64,000 nucleotides of DNA from Rugalucina vietnamica. Its lineage: Eukaryota; Mollusca; Bivalvia; Lucinida; Lucinidae. The DNA lies in contig OZ024875.1 of NCBI GenBank assembly GCA_964017185.1, positions 24,747,456 through 24,811,455 of the forward strand, read 5' to 3'. The notes under the pieces are model-generated. The model made no database searches and had not been told where the DNA came from. It worked only from the letters and a program-made list of their open reading frames with translations. Positions 1 through 12,215 of this stretch are shown one piece after another. Position 1 is the stretch's first letter; each line of letters opens with the position of its first letter. The translations under genes and the position numbers were made by a program.

Positions 1-2
1 GC

Positions 3-122
3 AGGACGAAGCTTGTGCCAACTCTTAAAAAGTTCTATGGGAGACAACATGATCTTGATGATCCCTACAGCGTGGCCGCGTCTAAACTTGTGACTGACCT
101 TATGCCAATTGCCAATAATTAA
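3..122 (+). CDS. partial ORF entering from the left window edge, unidentified
   Basis: A frame is open from the window edge to a TAA at 120-122 (39 codons), with segments KLVPTLKKFYGRQHDLDDPY and SKLVTDLMPI. The composition looks protein-like, with alternating charged and hydrophobic residues and no repeats, but I do not recognise the family. It could be the C-terminus of a gene or of a mobile-element ORF lying mostly outside the window. Length alone gives little support. Confidence 0.2.
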   Translation, partial: RTKLVPTLKKFYGRQHDLDDPYSVAASKLVTDLMPIANN

Positions 123-820
123 TAAGGCTTTCAATTACCGGACATTCGTTTCTTACCATTTTCTCGGCATTGTAAATCAGTCATATGGACATGGCTGGTG
201 CATTATAATGGGCAGGTGATGTTCACATTTCGCGATCACCTAATCACACCTGCTGCTTTATAAGCGGCAGCACTATCTTCGCCTTCTAGTTGGAACATGT
301 CCTCTCACACCATGGCGAGTTCCTGACTTTGGTGAAGGAGGCAGCGTACGCTTAGAAGTGCAATTCAGGTCTGGACTTTCAGGAAAGAAAGGTCGAAGAA
401 TATCCATCTTTCGCAAAAGTAACAAGAAATAATGTGACAAAATGCAACTGTATTTTAAGGTTTATAAAAAAAGGGGTTTATATACGCTCGTGATGGGCAT
501 TTGTGTGAGGAGAAGAAAAGGAGACGGAAACGAAGCGGGCTTGGGTGTCCGGAGAATTTGTGAGAAAAAAAAATGAATGGTTATAATTAATGTAAATGTT
601 GATGATCATGCGACAAAAATATGACTTGTCTAAAAAAACAATGTATTTTCGACATGTCATTTTCTTGTTTGCGCATTGGGTAAACAGTAAGCAAGACTAG
701 AAATACCTTCATTCATTCATACGATATACATGTATATTTATACATACACGATACACGGTTAAAGTATACGACAAACAAAATACAAGGCTTACATGTACAT
801 GAAGTATCAATTAAATTTGT
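123..820. other. no feature recognised (mixed unique sequence)
   Basis: I see no ORF of note, repeat or RNA gene here. Base composition becomes clearly AT-rich after about 420. Confidence 0.3.
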
Positions 821-821
821 T

Positions 822-1208
822 CTATCGTTGTACTTCTACAAAGTCAACGTAAAGCTTCAAGAAACTACAAGATTTACATTGGCAGTTTGTCTCTTTAATT
901 TTACTTGTCCGTATAAACAGCGGATCTTCTTTTTTAGACATTGGAATAAAGTCCATCCAGTTACGAGTAAGTGGTCGTTCATTAAATACTTCATCCTCTT
1001 CCATGATTCTGAATTTTATTATCAAGTCAAAACACTCATTAGTCCTGATTGAAACGAATTCATCGGCGGGTGTTTCTGGTTTTATTTTCCCACAGAGGTA
1101 ACATTCTCGAACCGAAACGTAAGTAGTCTGTATAACATGCGTCTTTGCACTGTTGTACTTCGTAGCCACTTTCCGGTGGCCAAGGCGATATTCATACATG
1201 TGGTCCAT
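822..1208 (-). CDS. hypothetical 128-aa ORF with cysteine pairs
   Basis: The ORF starts at ATG 1206-1208, eight codons after an in-frame TAG, and runs 128 codons. It is the longest non-repetitive open frame of the left flank. Composition is protein-like: a basic N-terminus (YEYRLGHRKVATKYNS), a CYLCGK motif near residue 37, an acidic and hydrophobic middle (ECFDLIIKFRIMEEDEVF), and NCQCKSC near residue 108. The CxxC and CxCxxC pairs could bind zinc, but no known zinc-finger spacing is complete. It lies downstream of the PC4-like segment on the same strand and could be a later exon of that unit or an independent relic. No family recognised. Confidence 0.35.
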   Translation of the reverse strand: MDHMYEYRLGHRKVATKYNSAKTHVIQTTYVSVRECYLCGKIKPETPADEFVSIRTNECFDLIIKFRIMEEDEVFNERPLTRNWMDFIPMSKKEDPLFIRTSKIKETNCQCKSCSFLKLYVDFVEVQR

Positions 1209-1374
1209 TTTTTTACTATGGCAATTAAGCTAACCAAAACAAATAGCCTCATAAAAGTATCTTACAACTCGCTTGAACACACAAAAAACAACAAAAAGTA
1301 CATAAATAAGAGTCCATGAAACATTTAAAACTATGGGCGTATTTAAGAAAACACAGTTACCAGTCAATGAAGTT

Positions 1375-1702
1375 TCAAAAATAGTTTATGTACCCGTTCG
1401 GGTTGCATTCAGAACACACCATAGACCCCTCCTGGTTTTGATGAGAATCTTCGCACAGTGTGACTTTGTCCAATTTTCCGTCGAGAAGTTCCTCAACGAG
1501 AAGCATGGCTGATTTCAGTTTCTCCCATTGAAGAAACGTAAGCGCTATGCCCGTTTTCGTCGGAATGAGTTCCTCGTAGCCGTCGGGGACAAACCAGCGT
1601 CGTATGTTTACCAGAGGGTAACCACTTTTTTACAGACACGTGATAGTTTCCGTATAAGTGTACCATGCAGCCCACCGGTTTTGAGTTCTTGTATTCCTCC
1701 AC
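1375..1702 (-). pseudogene. PC4/p15-like single-stranded-DNA-binding domain segment, frameshifted
   Basis: Two overlapping minus-strand frames together read as one PC4 (transcriptional coactivator p15) domain. The first (about 1702-1615) gives VHLYGNYHVSVKKW, like the first beta strands of the family. The second (1629 down to a TGA at 1375-1377, 84 codons) gives VNIRRWFVPDGYEELIPTK then TGIALTFLQWEKL, matching the family pattern of I/V-D/N-IR-x-W/Y, DG-x-x-x-P-x-K-x-GI-x-L and QW-x-x-L. It continues into a tail with a CSEC motif. The change of frame falls near 1610-1620; no GT-AG intron keeps phase there, so I read it as a frameshift. Known members bind melted DNA and act in transcription. 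The family call is by eye. Confidence 0.5.
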
Positions 1703-1744
1703 GGCACTGTCTATAAGATCTAGACAACTGAACTGGCTCGAGAT

Positions 1745-1807
1745 TTATTCGCATACTTTAACGTATCTGTTATTTCCGAGTTCGAAAAACATTTGCTCGT
1801 TCTCCAT
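1745..1807 (-). pseudogene. short ORF with PC4-like N-terminal motif (FFELGNNRYVKV)
   Basis: A 20-codon frame from ATG 1805-1807 to TAA 1745-1747 contains FFELGNNRYVKV, which resembles the entry strand of PC4-like domains (L-G-N-x-R-Y-V-x-V). It lies just upstream of the PC4-like segment on the same strand and about 55 bp below a TATA-like element. It may be the true start of that gene with the link broken by mutation, or a second, mostly lost domain copy. Confidence 0.3.
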
Positions 1808-1827
1808 AATGTTTTCATTTCAGAATC

Positions 1828-1985
1828 GATAGTAATAATAATCAACCGTACGCCGCCGCGTTCCTTATATATAACAAACATGACGTCATTAGGAATAGGT
1901 CCTAAAAGCAGTCGCTATTGATTCGTTGAAGTAGCGTAGGTAGGGTATGGCTCACGGTCGCGTGATGTCGATGACTCATAAGCTA
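1828..1985 (-). promoter_or_regulatory. CRE / TATA / AP-1 promoter-like block for the minus-strand PC4-like unit
   Basis: On the minus strand the order is TGAGTCA (complement of 1972-1978), a perfect CRE TGACGTCA (1881-1888), then TATATAAGG (complement of 1863-1871), then the ATG at 1807. TATA-to-ATG spacing of about 55 bp is plausible for a short 5' UTR. The motifs are visible directly; promoter activity is inferred. Confidence 0.4.
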
Positions 1986-1989
1986 TGTC

Positions 1990-2457
1990 ATGTGTTTGAC
2001 AATTGGCCTTCCTGACAAGAATAACACATTCTTCTAGTTACTAGAATCTTGCTTGAGCCAGAGATTGTTTGCCGGGAATCGTCTGTCTAAACCAATTATG
2101 GAAAGTCAACAGTCTGTCTCTGAACAAGTTCATTCCGTATAAATGAGGATCTGGTATGATATCCATGAAAAACGTGTCTTAAATGAATGGATTTGTTGTT
2201 GTTGTTGTTGTTTCACAGTGACAGCGAATGCGGCTAAGAGAGTTTGTAAAATACTTCGGGTTGGTTATTAAACGATTCAATTAAGCGATTCGCTGCTTCT
2301 CTGGCTTCGAAAATCGTCTTGTAGTAAGGAATAACATTTTTAGCGACGTACTCGTGATCTAGACAAAGCGCTGAAAGCAACATTTTTAACCGACGTGTAA
2401 AACGAAGAAGGGACTAACCATTGTCCATTGCTTTGACATCACATTGGTTCGATTAGC
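1990..2457. other. no feature recognised between promoter-like block and inverted arm
   Basis: Apart from a short TTG run (about 2193-2212) I see no gene or repeat. The last bases, AATAA at 2458-2462, match the bases beyond the far inverted arm. Confidence 0.3.
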
Positions 2458-3539
2458 AATAACACGGGGACCCAACTGTTAATCGTGATTATTGATGCGA
2501 CGTGGAATGTTAATGCATGCCATTATGAAGTTTCATATGCGTCGGCGAGTTCGTTACGAATGCGACGTTCCACATCCTCTGTCCTTGGACGGTAAGTACC
2601 ACATGTTTTGCTCTCGTGAAAATAAACAAAGCCAAGTTTACAAAATCGGCGTCCACTATGATCTTCAAAATTCTTCTATATTCCCACTTGAAGTCAATTG
2701 GAATACTTACGGCACTTGTGTTTTTCAGCTAATGGTTTATAAAGTTGACAGGTAGATACAAGATTGCCACGAATACACATTACATTCTTAAAGTCCTTTT
2801 GATTTTCTAATTCTTGGTCGTAAACTAAGAAGTATAACACAGTCATATAGGTGTCTTTATTGAAATATGTATCAAAATGGCTTTGTAAATGCACATTTAT
2901 CTACTGAGCGTGAAAAACAGTAAGATAAGTATCTTTTGTATGCATCGAAGATGAAGGTACATACTACTAGAAACAATGTATTTTTTAAATATGGAATGTA
3001 TGAAAAATATGAAATTTGAGAATTGAGGAGACACATCCAAAATAATGCATTTAAACAATCTTTCTGTCAATGCAGCAACAAGAAATAGCATATTTAAGAA
3101 ATAATTCAGTGTATGTATGTATGCCATATTTGTGTCTCTTATATACATTGTAATGATGCAAATCACAAAGGATAACCTCTGTTTATACATTGCATCTATG
3201 GATATTAGACATGTATGAGCATTTCCTTACCATCTATTTAGTGGATTCCCATTTGTTTATCAGACTTATTCAGATGTCAGATTTATTAGTCATCAGCAAT
3301 ATAGGGCATTTTATGTATCTGGTATTTTCTGTACAATCTGGAAAACAATTTGGCAACAATAAACAAGAAAACAAATTTTATTCTTTGTCTTTTATTGTCT
3401 TACCAACATTGACAACATAAAATAACAAGTTACAATAACTTAAAAAATGAGAATTTCCATCAAAACATGGATAGAAACCTTTCAATTGATTAGATTAAAG
3501 ATCAAAAGTTATTGATTTTTTTGAAGTTGAATAATAAAT

Positions 3540-6500
3540 GACAAAGTTATAACATTTTCAATTATTATCCTTAACTGCCTGTGCGCCGCACAGGTTTCAG
3601 GACTCAATTTTTTCGAAATTCAAAAATTTCAAGAATATACAGCAAAACAGGCATAAACACCTTTAAATTGATAAAATAAGATGAAAAGTGTTTAAATTTT
3701 GGAAATTGATCAACAGATGACAAAGTTACAACATTTTTCATTTTCACCACTAACTTCCTGTGCGCTGCACAGGTTTCAGGACTCAATTTTTCCAAATTCA
3801 AAATTTTCAAGAATATGCAGCAAATTCTGTACTGACACCTTTCAATTGATGAAAAATGATAAAATCTTTTTAAATTTTGAAAATTGATCAATAAGTGACA
3901 AAGTTATAACATTTTCCATTTTCATCCCTTAAAACCTGTGCGCCGCACACGTTAAAAGACTGAAAAATTTCAAAATTCAAAAATTTCAAGAATATACAGC
4001 AAAACATGCTTAAACTCCTCTCAATTGATGAGATAAGATGAAAAGTGTTTAAAATTTGGAAATTGATCAATAAATGACAAAGTTATAACATTTTCATTAT
4101 CACCCCTAACTGCCTGTGCGCCGCACAGGTTTCAGGACTCAATTTTTTCCAAATTCAAAAATTTCAAGAATATGCAGCAAATTCTGCACTGACACCTTTC
4201 AATTGATGAAAAATGATAAAATCTTTTTAAATTTTGAAAAATGATCAATAAATGACAAAGTAATAACATTTTCCATTTTCATCCCTAACTGCCTGTGAGC
4301 CGCACAGGTTTCAGGACTCATTTCTTCCAAATTCAAAAATTTCAAGAATATGCAGCAAATTCTGTACTGACACCTTTCAATTGATGAAAAATGATAAAAT
4401 CTTTTTAAATTTTGAAAATTGATCAATAAGTGACAAAGTTATAACATTTTCCATTTTCATCCCTTAAAACCTGTGCGCCGCACACGTTAAAAGACTGAAA
4501 AATTTCAAAATTCAAAAATTTCAGGAATATACAGCAAAACATGCATAAACTCCTTTCAATTGATGAGATAAGATGAAAAATGTTTAAAATTTGGAAATTG
4601 ATCAATAAATGACAAAGTTATAACAATTTTCATTATCACCCCTAACTGCCTGTGCGGCGCACAGGTTTCAGAACTCAATTTTTTCCAAATTCAAAAATTT
4701 CAAGAATATGCAGCAAATTCTGCACTGACACCTTTCAATTGACGAAAAATGATAAAATCAGTTTAAAAATTTTGAAAATTGATCAATAAATGACAAAGTT
4801 ATAACATTTTCCATTTTCATCCCTTAAAACCTGAGCGCCGCACAGGTTATAAGACTCAATTTTTTCCAAATTCAAAAATTTTAAAAAATTAGATGAGATA
4901 CGATGAATTTTTTTTTAATTTTTGCAAATTGATCAATAATTTTAATTTTTGCAAATTGATCAATAAATGACAATGTTAGAACTTTTTCCATTTTCACCCC
5001 AAACTGCCTCTTTTAAAAGGACTCATTTTTTTCAAAAATCATAAATTTTAAGAATATACAGCAAAACCTGCATTAACCCCTTTCAATTGATGAGATAAGA
5101 TGAAAAGTTTTAAAATTTTGCTAATTGATCAATAAATGGCAAAGTTATAACATTTTACATTTTCACCCCTTTAGCACAGGCTAAAGGACTCAATTTTTTC
5201 GAAATTCAAAAATTTCAAGAATATACAAAAAGAAACTGTCTAAACCTCTTTCAATTGACGAGATAAGAGGAATAGTGTTTTTAAAATTTGCAAATTGATC
5301 AATACATGACAAAGTTCTAAAATTTTCCATTTTCACCCCTAACTGCCTGTGCGACGCACAGGCTTTAGGACTCAATTTTTGTACAAATTAAAAAATTTCA
5401 AGAATATACAGCAAAACCTACATAAACACCTTTCAATTGATGAGATAAGATGAAAAGTTTAAAAATTTTGCAAATTGATCAATAATTGGCAAGGTTATAA
5501 CATTTTCCATTTTCACCCCTTACTGCCTGTGCGCCGCACAGGCTTTAGGACTCAATTTTTTCCAAATTCAAATATTTCAAGAATAGACAGCAAAACCTGC
5601 ATAAACCCCTTTCAATTGATAAGATAAGATGAAAAAATTCTTAATTTTGGAAATTGATCAATAAATGGCAAAGTTATAACATTTTCCATTTTCACCCCTA
5701 ACTGCCTGTGCGCCGCACAGGCTATAGGACTAAATTTTTTCCATATTCAAACATTTCAAGAATATACAGCAAAACATACATGAACACCTTTCAATTGATG
5801 AGATAAAATGAAAAGTTTTTAAATTTTGGAATTGATCAATAAATGGTAAGGTTTTTCCATTTTCACCTCTAACTACCTGTGAGCTGCACAGGCTTTAGGA
5901 CTCATTTTTTACAAATTTCATAATTTCAAGAATATCAAGCAAAACCTACATAAACCCCTTTCAATTGATGAGATAAGATGAAAAGTTTTTACATTTTGCA
6001 AATTGATCAATAAATGACAAAGTTATAACATTTTCCATTTTCACCCCTTACTGCCTGTGCACCACACAGGCTTTAGGACTCATTTTTTTTTCAAAACTCA
6101 AAAATTTCAAAAATATACAGCAAAACCTGCATAAACCCCTATCAATTGATAAGATAAGATGACAAGTTTTTACATTTTGCAAATTGATCAATAAACGGTA
6201 AAGTTATAACATTTTCCATTTTCACCCCTAACTGACTGTGCACCACACAGGCTTTAGGACTCATTTTTTTTCAAAATTCAAAAATTTCAAAAATATACAG
6301 CAAAACCTGCATAAACCCCTATCAATTGATAAGATAAGATGACACACAGGCTTAAGGACTATATTTTTTCAGAATTCAAAAATTTCAAGAATATACAGCA
6401 AAACCTACATAAACCCCTTTCATTTGATGAGATAAGATGAAAAGTTTTTACATTTTGCAAATTGATCAATAAACGGTAAAGTAATAACATTTTCCATTTT

Positions 6501-7180
6501 CACCCCTAACTGACTGTGCACCACACAGGCTTTAAGACTCATTTTTTTTTCAAAATTCAAAAATTTCAAAAATATACAGCAAAACCTGCATAAACCCCTA
6601 TCAATTGATAAGATAAGATAAGTTTTTAAATTTTGCAAATTGATCAATAAATGGCAAAGTATAACATTTTCCATTTTCACCCCTAACTGCCTGTACGCCG
6701 CACAGGCTTTAGGACTCAATTTTTTCCAAATTTAAAAATATACAGCAAAACCTACAAAAACCCTTTTCAGTTGATATGAGATATCATGATAAGTTTTTAA
6801 ATTTTGCAAATTAAACAATAAATAACATTTTCCAATTTCACCCCTAAATACCTGTGTGCTGTTTAACAACTCATTTTTTTTTTTAAATTCAAAAATTTCA
6901 AGAATATATTGCAAAACCTGCATAAACCCCTTTCAATTGATAAGATAATAAGTTTTCAAATTTTGGAAATTGATCAATAAATGGCGAAGTTATAACATTT
7001 TTTTAACTGCCTGTGTGGCACACAGATTTTAGCTCTCAATTTTTTCAGAATTCAAAAATTTCAAGAATATACAGCAAAACCTACATGAACACCTTTCAAT
7101 TGATGAGATAAGATTTATAAAAGTTTTAAAATTTTGCAAATTGATTTTCCATTTTCACCCATACTGACCCATAATTCAAG
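3540..7180 (+). repeat. ~178-bp AT-rich satellite array with 17-bp palindrome (left arm)
   Basis: About 20 tandem monomers. The palindromic box CCTGTGCGCCGCACAGG begins at 3578, 3757, 3935, 4113, 4292, 4470, 4649 and 4830, which is a 178-181 bp period. The rest of each monomer is very AT-rich, with conserved TTGATCAATAAATGACAAAG and CAATTGATGA blocks. Outer monomers form a three-monomer higher-order unit of 535 bp (variant pairs at 3935/4470 and 3888/4423). Inner monomers are more degenerate and some are truncated. Confidence 0.92.
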
Positions 7181-7496
7181 ATTATACAGCAAAAAGGTAC
7201 AAGTAGGCAAAGATCAGGAAAAGGCGCAATCAGAAAAAGATTCCCACTCCAAAAACCGAGGTGGGAAAAAAACCAAACTAACAATCAGGTACTTACTTAT
7301 ACCATGAAACATATCGTAAGCCGAATGAGCAGCTATTTTCCCAATAGGTGGCCACTCAGTTACCTTAACTTAACTAAAAATATGAAAACATACATAAGGC
7401 GCCAACAGCACAAAAAATGTTGTACACCAAGACATAAAACAAAAAGAACCACCACAGAAGTATCGACTTGGAACGATCAGTAACACAAAGTTACTG
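7181..7496 (-). repeat. insert in the satellite related to 25,948-26,016
   Basis: This non-satellite block interrupts the array. Its first ~65 bases (about 7183-7248) are the diverged reverse complement of 25,948-26,016 (shared GCGCCTTTTCCTGATC on the other copy), so it is a dispersed repeat. The remainder (7250-7490) is not recognised. Confidence 0.5.
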
Positions 7497-7649
7497 GCAA
7501 AACCTGCATAAACCCCTTTTAGTTGATGAGATAAGATGAACAGATTTTAAATTTTGCAAATTGATCAATAAATGGCAAAGTTATAACATTTTCCATTTTC
7601 ACCCATAAACTGCCTGTGCGCCGCACAGGCTTTATGACAGGCTTTTTAT
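7497..7649 (+). repeat. resumed satellite monomer
   Basis: One satellite monomer, with the palindromic box at about 7613-7629, ends where the next element begins. The rest of its sequence reappears at 11,076. Confidence 0.8.
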
Positions 7650-10600
7650 TAGCTCACCTGAGCCGTTAGGCTCACAAGGTGAGCTTATAGGATGGCCATG
7701 ATCCGGCGTCCGTCGTCGTCCACCATTTTCAAAGATCTTCTTCTCTGAAACCGCTTGGCCAATTAAAGCCAAATTTTATATGAAGCATCTATGTGAAGGG
7801 GGAACCAATGTGTTTATAAATAATCCAGGTCACATGACCAAGATGGCAGCCATGCCCATATATGGTAAATACCCTTCAAAAATCTTCTCCTCTGGAACCG
7901 GTGGACCGATTTCAACGAAACTTGGCATGAAGCATCGGGGACTAGAGTACTACAATGTGATTATAAATTATGACCTTTGGATGACCTTGACCTATTTTAC
8001 AGCAAGGTCAACATAGGTCGCCCATGCATTTGAATGGGGGAAATTGTTAAAATGTCATTTGAAAGGCAAATTTTGCAGGAAATGGGCAAATGGACTGAAG
8101 GTAGGTAATTCTGAAAAAAAAAATTGGACCCCAGGGTTGGTCTGCCCACACCCCGGGGCAATATACATGTATATTACAAAAATATTCAAAGATCTTCTCT
8201 GAAACCACTTGGCCAATCAAAGCCAAATTTTATATGAAGCATCTACACTGAAAAAAAGTTATAAGAGGCCACTTTTCAAACTCATTTTTTGTAACTAAAC
8301 CATGTTCAAAATTGCACGATTTTTAGTCTAAAGACGTGTCTTTCAAGTAAGTAAAGTTCCAAAGTGTTCACAAATAATTTTCTTTCACTAAACGCGATTT
8401 TGGAGTAAAAATGCAAAAATCAATGTTTCTGAATAAAAAAATTGATAAAGCACAACATTAATTGAAATTATGAGCGGGTGTCATCAAAGGGGCTCTTCCG
8501 GCTTGGAAAAACATCAAACATTCGAATTTTCTCTACTGGTAGACTTTCTGCGCATTTTTAAAAATCGCTAATTTTGAGATTTTTTGAAAAATTCATCAAT
8601 GTGCCTCTTATACATGTTAATCGCTATTAAATTCACTTGATGAAGCCTGGAAATGAGAGATATAACCCGAGTGAGCAATTTTAGACTATTTTCGAGGACA
8701 AACAGGCCACGGCTGACGCACACTTCCGGTTTCAATGCCAATTTTTAACGAACAAAATAACGAAATTTATGGACGATATTTTAAATTTTCAAAGTTTATC
8801 AGAGTCTAGTATTATACCTTAATACTCACTGAAAATTTCAATTCCATACTGCTGATAATAATGCAACCAGAGATGAACAAAGTTTGTATGCAAATTGCAT
8901 ACAAAAAGCTGAATTCATGTTATTCATGCTGCTGTCTTCTTGCATGTACAAAACAGAAACGAAGATTCTTATTGCAGCAACACTTTTGACTTAATTTTAT
9001 CTTGCATCATGGTAGTCAGTAGCACTTTCAAATAAATTAAAATGTAAAACACAACGTCATAATATGACATTTAATTTGATGATAATAAAGTGTGATTTTC
9101 GAAAAGAGGGTACCTTTACTCATGCTTCGACTGCGTGAGACATATCACGCATTTTGGAATGCAGACACTCTCAGAGCCACTGTTAGACATTGGTTTATTA
9201 ATTTGATCATGAATTTTAATTGATCGTAATTTACTTTCTGAACTAGAAGAAAAAATATGAGGTGGCCTCTTATAACTTTTTTTCAGTGTATAGTAAGGGG
9301 GAATCAATGTGTTTATAAATAATCCAGGTCACATGACCAAAATGGCCGCCATGCCCATATATGGTAAAAACCCTTCAAAATTCTTCTTCTCCAGAACCAC
9401 TGGACCGATTTCAACGAAACTTTGCATGAAGCATCGGGGACTAGAGTACTACAATGTGTTTATAAATTATGACCTTTGGATGACCTTGACCTATTTTATG
9501 GCAAGGTCAACATGGGTCGCCCATGCATTTGAATGGGAAAAATTGTTAAAATGTCATTTGAAAGGCAAATCTTGCAGGAAATGGGCAAATGGACTGAAGG
9601 TAAGTAATTCTGAAAAAAAATTGGACCCTAGGGGTGGTCTGCCCCCACCCTGGGGCAATATACATGTATATTAAAAAATATTCAAAGATCTTCTTCTCTG
9701 AAACCACTTGGCCAATCAAAGTCAAATTATATATGAAGCATCTGTAGGAAGGGGGAATCAATGTGTTTATAAATAATCCAGGTCACATGACCAAGATGGC
9801 CGCCATGCCCATATATGGTAAAAACCCTTCAAAATTCTTCTTCTCCGGAACCACTGGACCGATTTCAACGAAACTTGGCATGAAGCATCGGGGACTAGAG
9901 TACTACAATGTGTTTATAAATTATGACCTTTGGATGACCTTGACCTATTTTATGGCAAGGTCAACATAGGTCGCCCATGCATTTGAATGGGAAAAATTGT
10001 TAAAATGTCATTTGAAAGGCAAATCTTGCAGGAAATGGGCAAATGGACTGAAGGTAGGTAATTCTGAAAAACATTTGGACCCTAGGGGTTGGTCTGCCCC
10101 ACCCTGGGGCAATATACATGTATATTACAAAAATATTCAAAGATCTTCTTCTCTGAAACCACTTGGCCAATCAAAGCCAAATTTTATATGAAGCATCTAT
10201 AGGAAGGGGGAATCAATGTGTTTCTTAATAATCCAGGTCACATGACCAAGATGGCCACCATGCCCTTATATGGTAAAAACCCTTCAAAATTCTTCTTCTC
10301 CGGAACCACTGGACCGATTTCAACGAAACTTGGCATGAAGCATTGGGGACTAGAGTACTACAATGTGTTTATAAATTATGACCTTTGGATGATCTTGACA
10401 TATTTTACGGCAAGGTCAACATAGGGCGCCAATGCATTTGAATGGGGAAAACTTTTAAAATGTCATTTTAAGTGAAAGTCTTGCAGGAAATGGGCAGTGG
10501 GACTGAATATTAATGATTCTGAAAAAAATTGGACCCCAGGGACTCATTTGCCCCTGCCCAGGGGCATTATACATGTATATTACCATAATATTCAAACATC

Positions 10601-11075
10601 CTTTCCTCTGAAACCGCTTGGCCAATCAAAGCCAAATTTCATATGAAGCATCTATAGAATGGGGGAATCAATGTGTATATAAATAATCTAGGTCACATGA
10701 CCAAGATGGCCGCTATTCCCATATATGGTATAAAACATTCAAAAATCTTCTTCTCCGGAACCGGTGGACCGATTTCGAAGAAACTTGGCATGAAGCATCG
10801 ATGACTCAAGTACTACAATGTATGTATAAATCATGACCCTGTGATGACCTTGACTTATTTTAAGGCAAGGTCAACATGGGTTGCCTATGTATTTGAATGA
10901 TTAAACTGTTAAAATGTCATTTGAAGGGAAAAACTTGTATGGACAGTATATTGATTATTCTGAAAAAAAAAATGGCCCAAGGGCTTCATCTGCCCCTATA
11001 CTGGGACTATTTTCTATAGCATTCGTATATACAGCAGATCTCAGGTGAGCGTTTACAGGACCATTGGTCCTCTTG
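7650..11075 (+). mobile_element. TCE-1: HINE/pearl-like tandem-core element inserted in the satellite
   Basis: It begins T|TAGCTCACCTGAGCC with a hairpin (AGCTCACC...GGTGAGCT) followed by GATCCGGCGTCCGTCGTCG, and ends TCAGGTGAGCG...AGGACCATTGGTCCTCTTG|T. The core contains about five units of ~454 bp (anchors near 7,839, 9,327, 9,781, 10,240 and 10,694). Satellite sequence is continuous across the element (CTTTTTATT | TTTTTACAAATTC), which fits T|T insertion. Subterminal GCTCACCTGA inverted repeats, 3' hairpin, tandem core and T|T target are the known architecture of Helentron-associated non-autonomous elements; the class assignment is inference. Open frames here (such as those reading TKMAAMPIYGK) are repeat artefacts. 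Confidence 0.75.
8246..9288. mobile_element. Tc1/mariner-type MITE nested in TCE-1
   Basis: It has 27-bp perfect terminal inverted repeats (CACTGAAAAAAAGTTATAAG... and complement) and TA on both sides (8244-8245, 9289-9290). Removing it restores the TCE unit sequence (CATCTA|TAGTAAGGGGGAA). TA duplication and CACTG ends fit the Tc1/mariner superfamily. Length is 1,043 bp with no recognisable transposase. Confidence 0.85.
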
Positions 11076-11126
11076 TTTTTACAAATTCAGAAATTTCAAG
11101 AATATACAGCAAAACCTGCAATTACA
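11076..11126 (+). repeat. satellite remnant beyond TCE-1
   Basis: Sequence matching the satellite block AATTTCAAGAATATACAGC continues directly after the TCE 3' end and then stops. This marks the inner edge of the left arm. Confidence 0.7.
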
Positions 11127-12215
11127 TTTAAACATTCATAGAGTTCCAATTTGCATGTTTGTTTATGACTGTGTCAGTTCCAGGTCACTTTTGCACCAAG
11201 CGAAGGTCTTGTCAAGTCTTCATAAAGAGTTCTTGTTTTTCAGCTGCCAAATGAGTGTGAATCAAACTGTCCAGACTGGCCCTGACTGTTTGCAACACAT
11301 GTTCAACAAGTAAGGAAATGTTGAGAAAAGACGCTGAATGTTTCTTTTGTAAAAATTGAGCCACATCATGAAAAAATCAGATTTTTTTTTCATATGTGAA
11401 AACAGACACAGATCAGCTTAGTGCGGACAGCTTAGTGCTCCACAGCTGACCAGCGCTGTTGTTCTGAAATGAAAATCTGAAATTTCAAGCTTCTAGCATT
11501 CTTTTTGTGATTGTATAGGCCTTTTTGTGTTTTACATGGTTGGAAATTTTCTCATTATGTTGCTCAATTTATCTTGTGCAGTTCTTCTGAGGTCTCTTCT
11601 GCTGTGTCTGGGCATGTACCCTGTAAAAAGAAAAAATATTGTACTCCTTTATTACCTCATCACATACAAAACTGTATAGAAACACTACGATAAGTTTTCA
11701 CTCTTGTTCGATTTTTTGGCCCTTGGTCTTCATTAGGAAAACAAAAATCTTATTCTCCAACTAAGTGGCATCTATACTGAATTTCATAGGCATTGTATAT
11801 GTAGTCAGGGGTGACATCACATCATTTCCTGCTAAGGCAATGTCAAATTGGTGTAACACCAAATGATGTGAGGTCATCTTCCGCTGAAATCTCTCTGCCT
11901 ATCAAGAGCACAAGTTCAACTGATACATCTTTTTATAAAAAAAAACAAAAAACATATAAAATTTTAACAAGAGTGGAAAATTATCATAGTGTTTATCAGC
12001 TATTCCCTCCGGAATTTTCATTTGAGAATATGTATAGAAACAGCTGATGTATTATTTTTTCTGTTATTCTTGAAACTACTGTGCACTATCTGAAACAGAC
12101 TTGGTAGTACAAACTTCTGTTGCCTGGGTAGTGATCAGTCTGATTATGTTATAATAAATCTGCATAACAGTGAGGCTTGTAATTATGAGCTTGATTCTAA
12201 TATGGGGAGTTAAGC
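11127..12215. other. mostly unique DNA with one dispersed hairpin-repeat copy (11,340-11,560)
   Basis: Bases 11,340-11,560 (GAGCCACATCATGAAAAAAT ... CAAGCTTCTAGC) are a diverged copy of the repeat at 63,460-63,690 and around 59,550/60,550. The rest has no recognisable gene. The ORF at 11,811-12,047 has no family features. Confidence 0.4.

Larger units (their letters stand above)
2463..7640 (+). repeat. left arm of the inverted repeat
   Basis: The outer ~1.07 kb (2463-3540) is unique-type DNA whose reverse complement lies at about 32,500-34,287. Translations on both strands are nearly identical between arms in every frame, for example two changes in 76 codons at 3190-3420 versus 32,616-32,846. 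That reflects high DNA identity rather than selection on a protein. The satellite follows from 3540. Confidence 0.85.

Noticed and set aside
1375-1702. Intron joining the two PC4-like frames
   Set aside because: Candidate donors (GTTAAAG, GTATGC at about 1750-1760) and the acceptor before TGGTTAC do not keep reading phase.
2492-2755. 87-codon ORF present in both inverted arms (also 33,995-34,258), with a GTAAGT...TTTTTCAG intron-like stretch
   Set aside because: The two copies differ at nine residues including non-conservative changes, and all other frames are equally conserved, so identity reflects duplication. An intron (about 2592-2729) is possible but leads to no recognisable product.
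3540-7180. CRISPR-like array (regular palindromic repeat with ~160-bp spacing)
   Set aside because: The spacers are themselves repeats of one monomer, there is no cas gene, and the context is eukaryotic; satellite DNA.
7780-10424. Family of ORFs reading HMTKMAAMPIYGKNPSK and similar
   Set aside because: Same reading from each ~454-bp TCE core unit, with stop codons between units and no selection pattern; DNA-level repeat.
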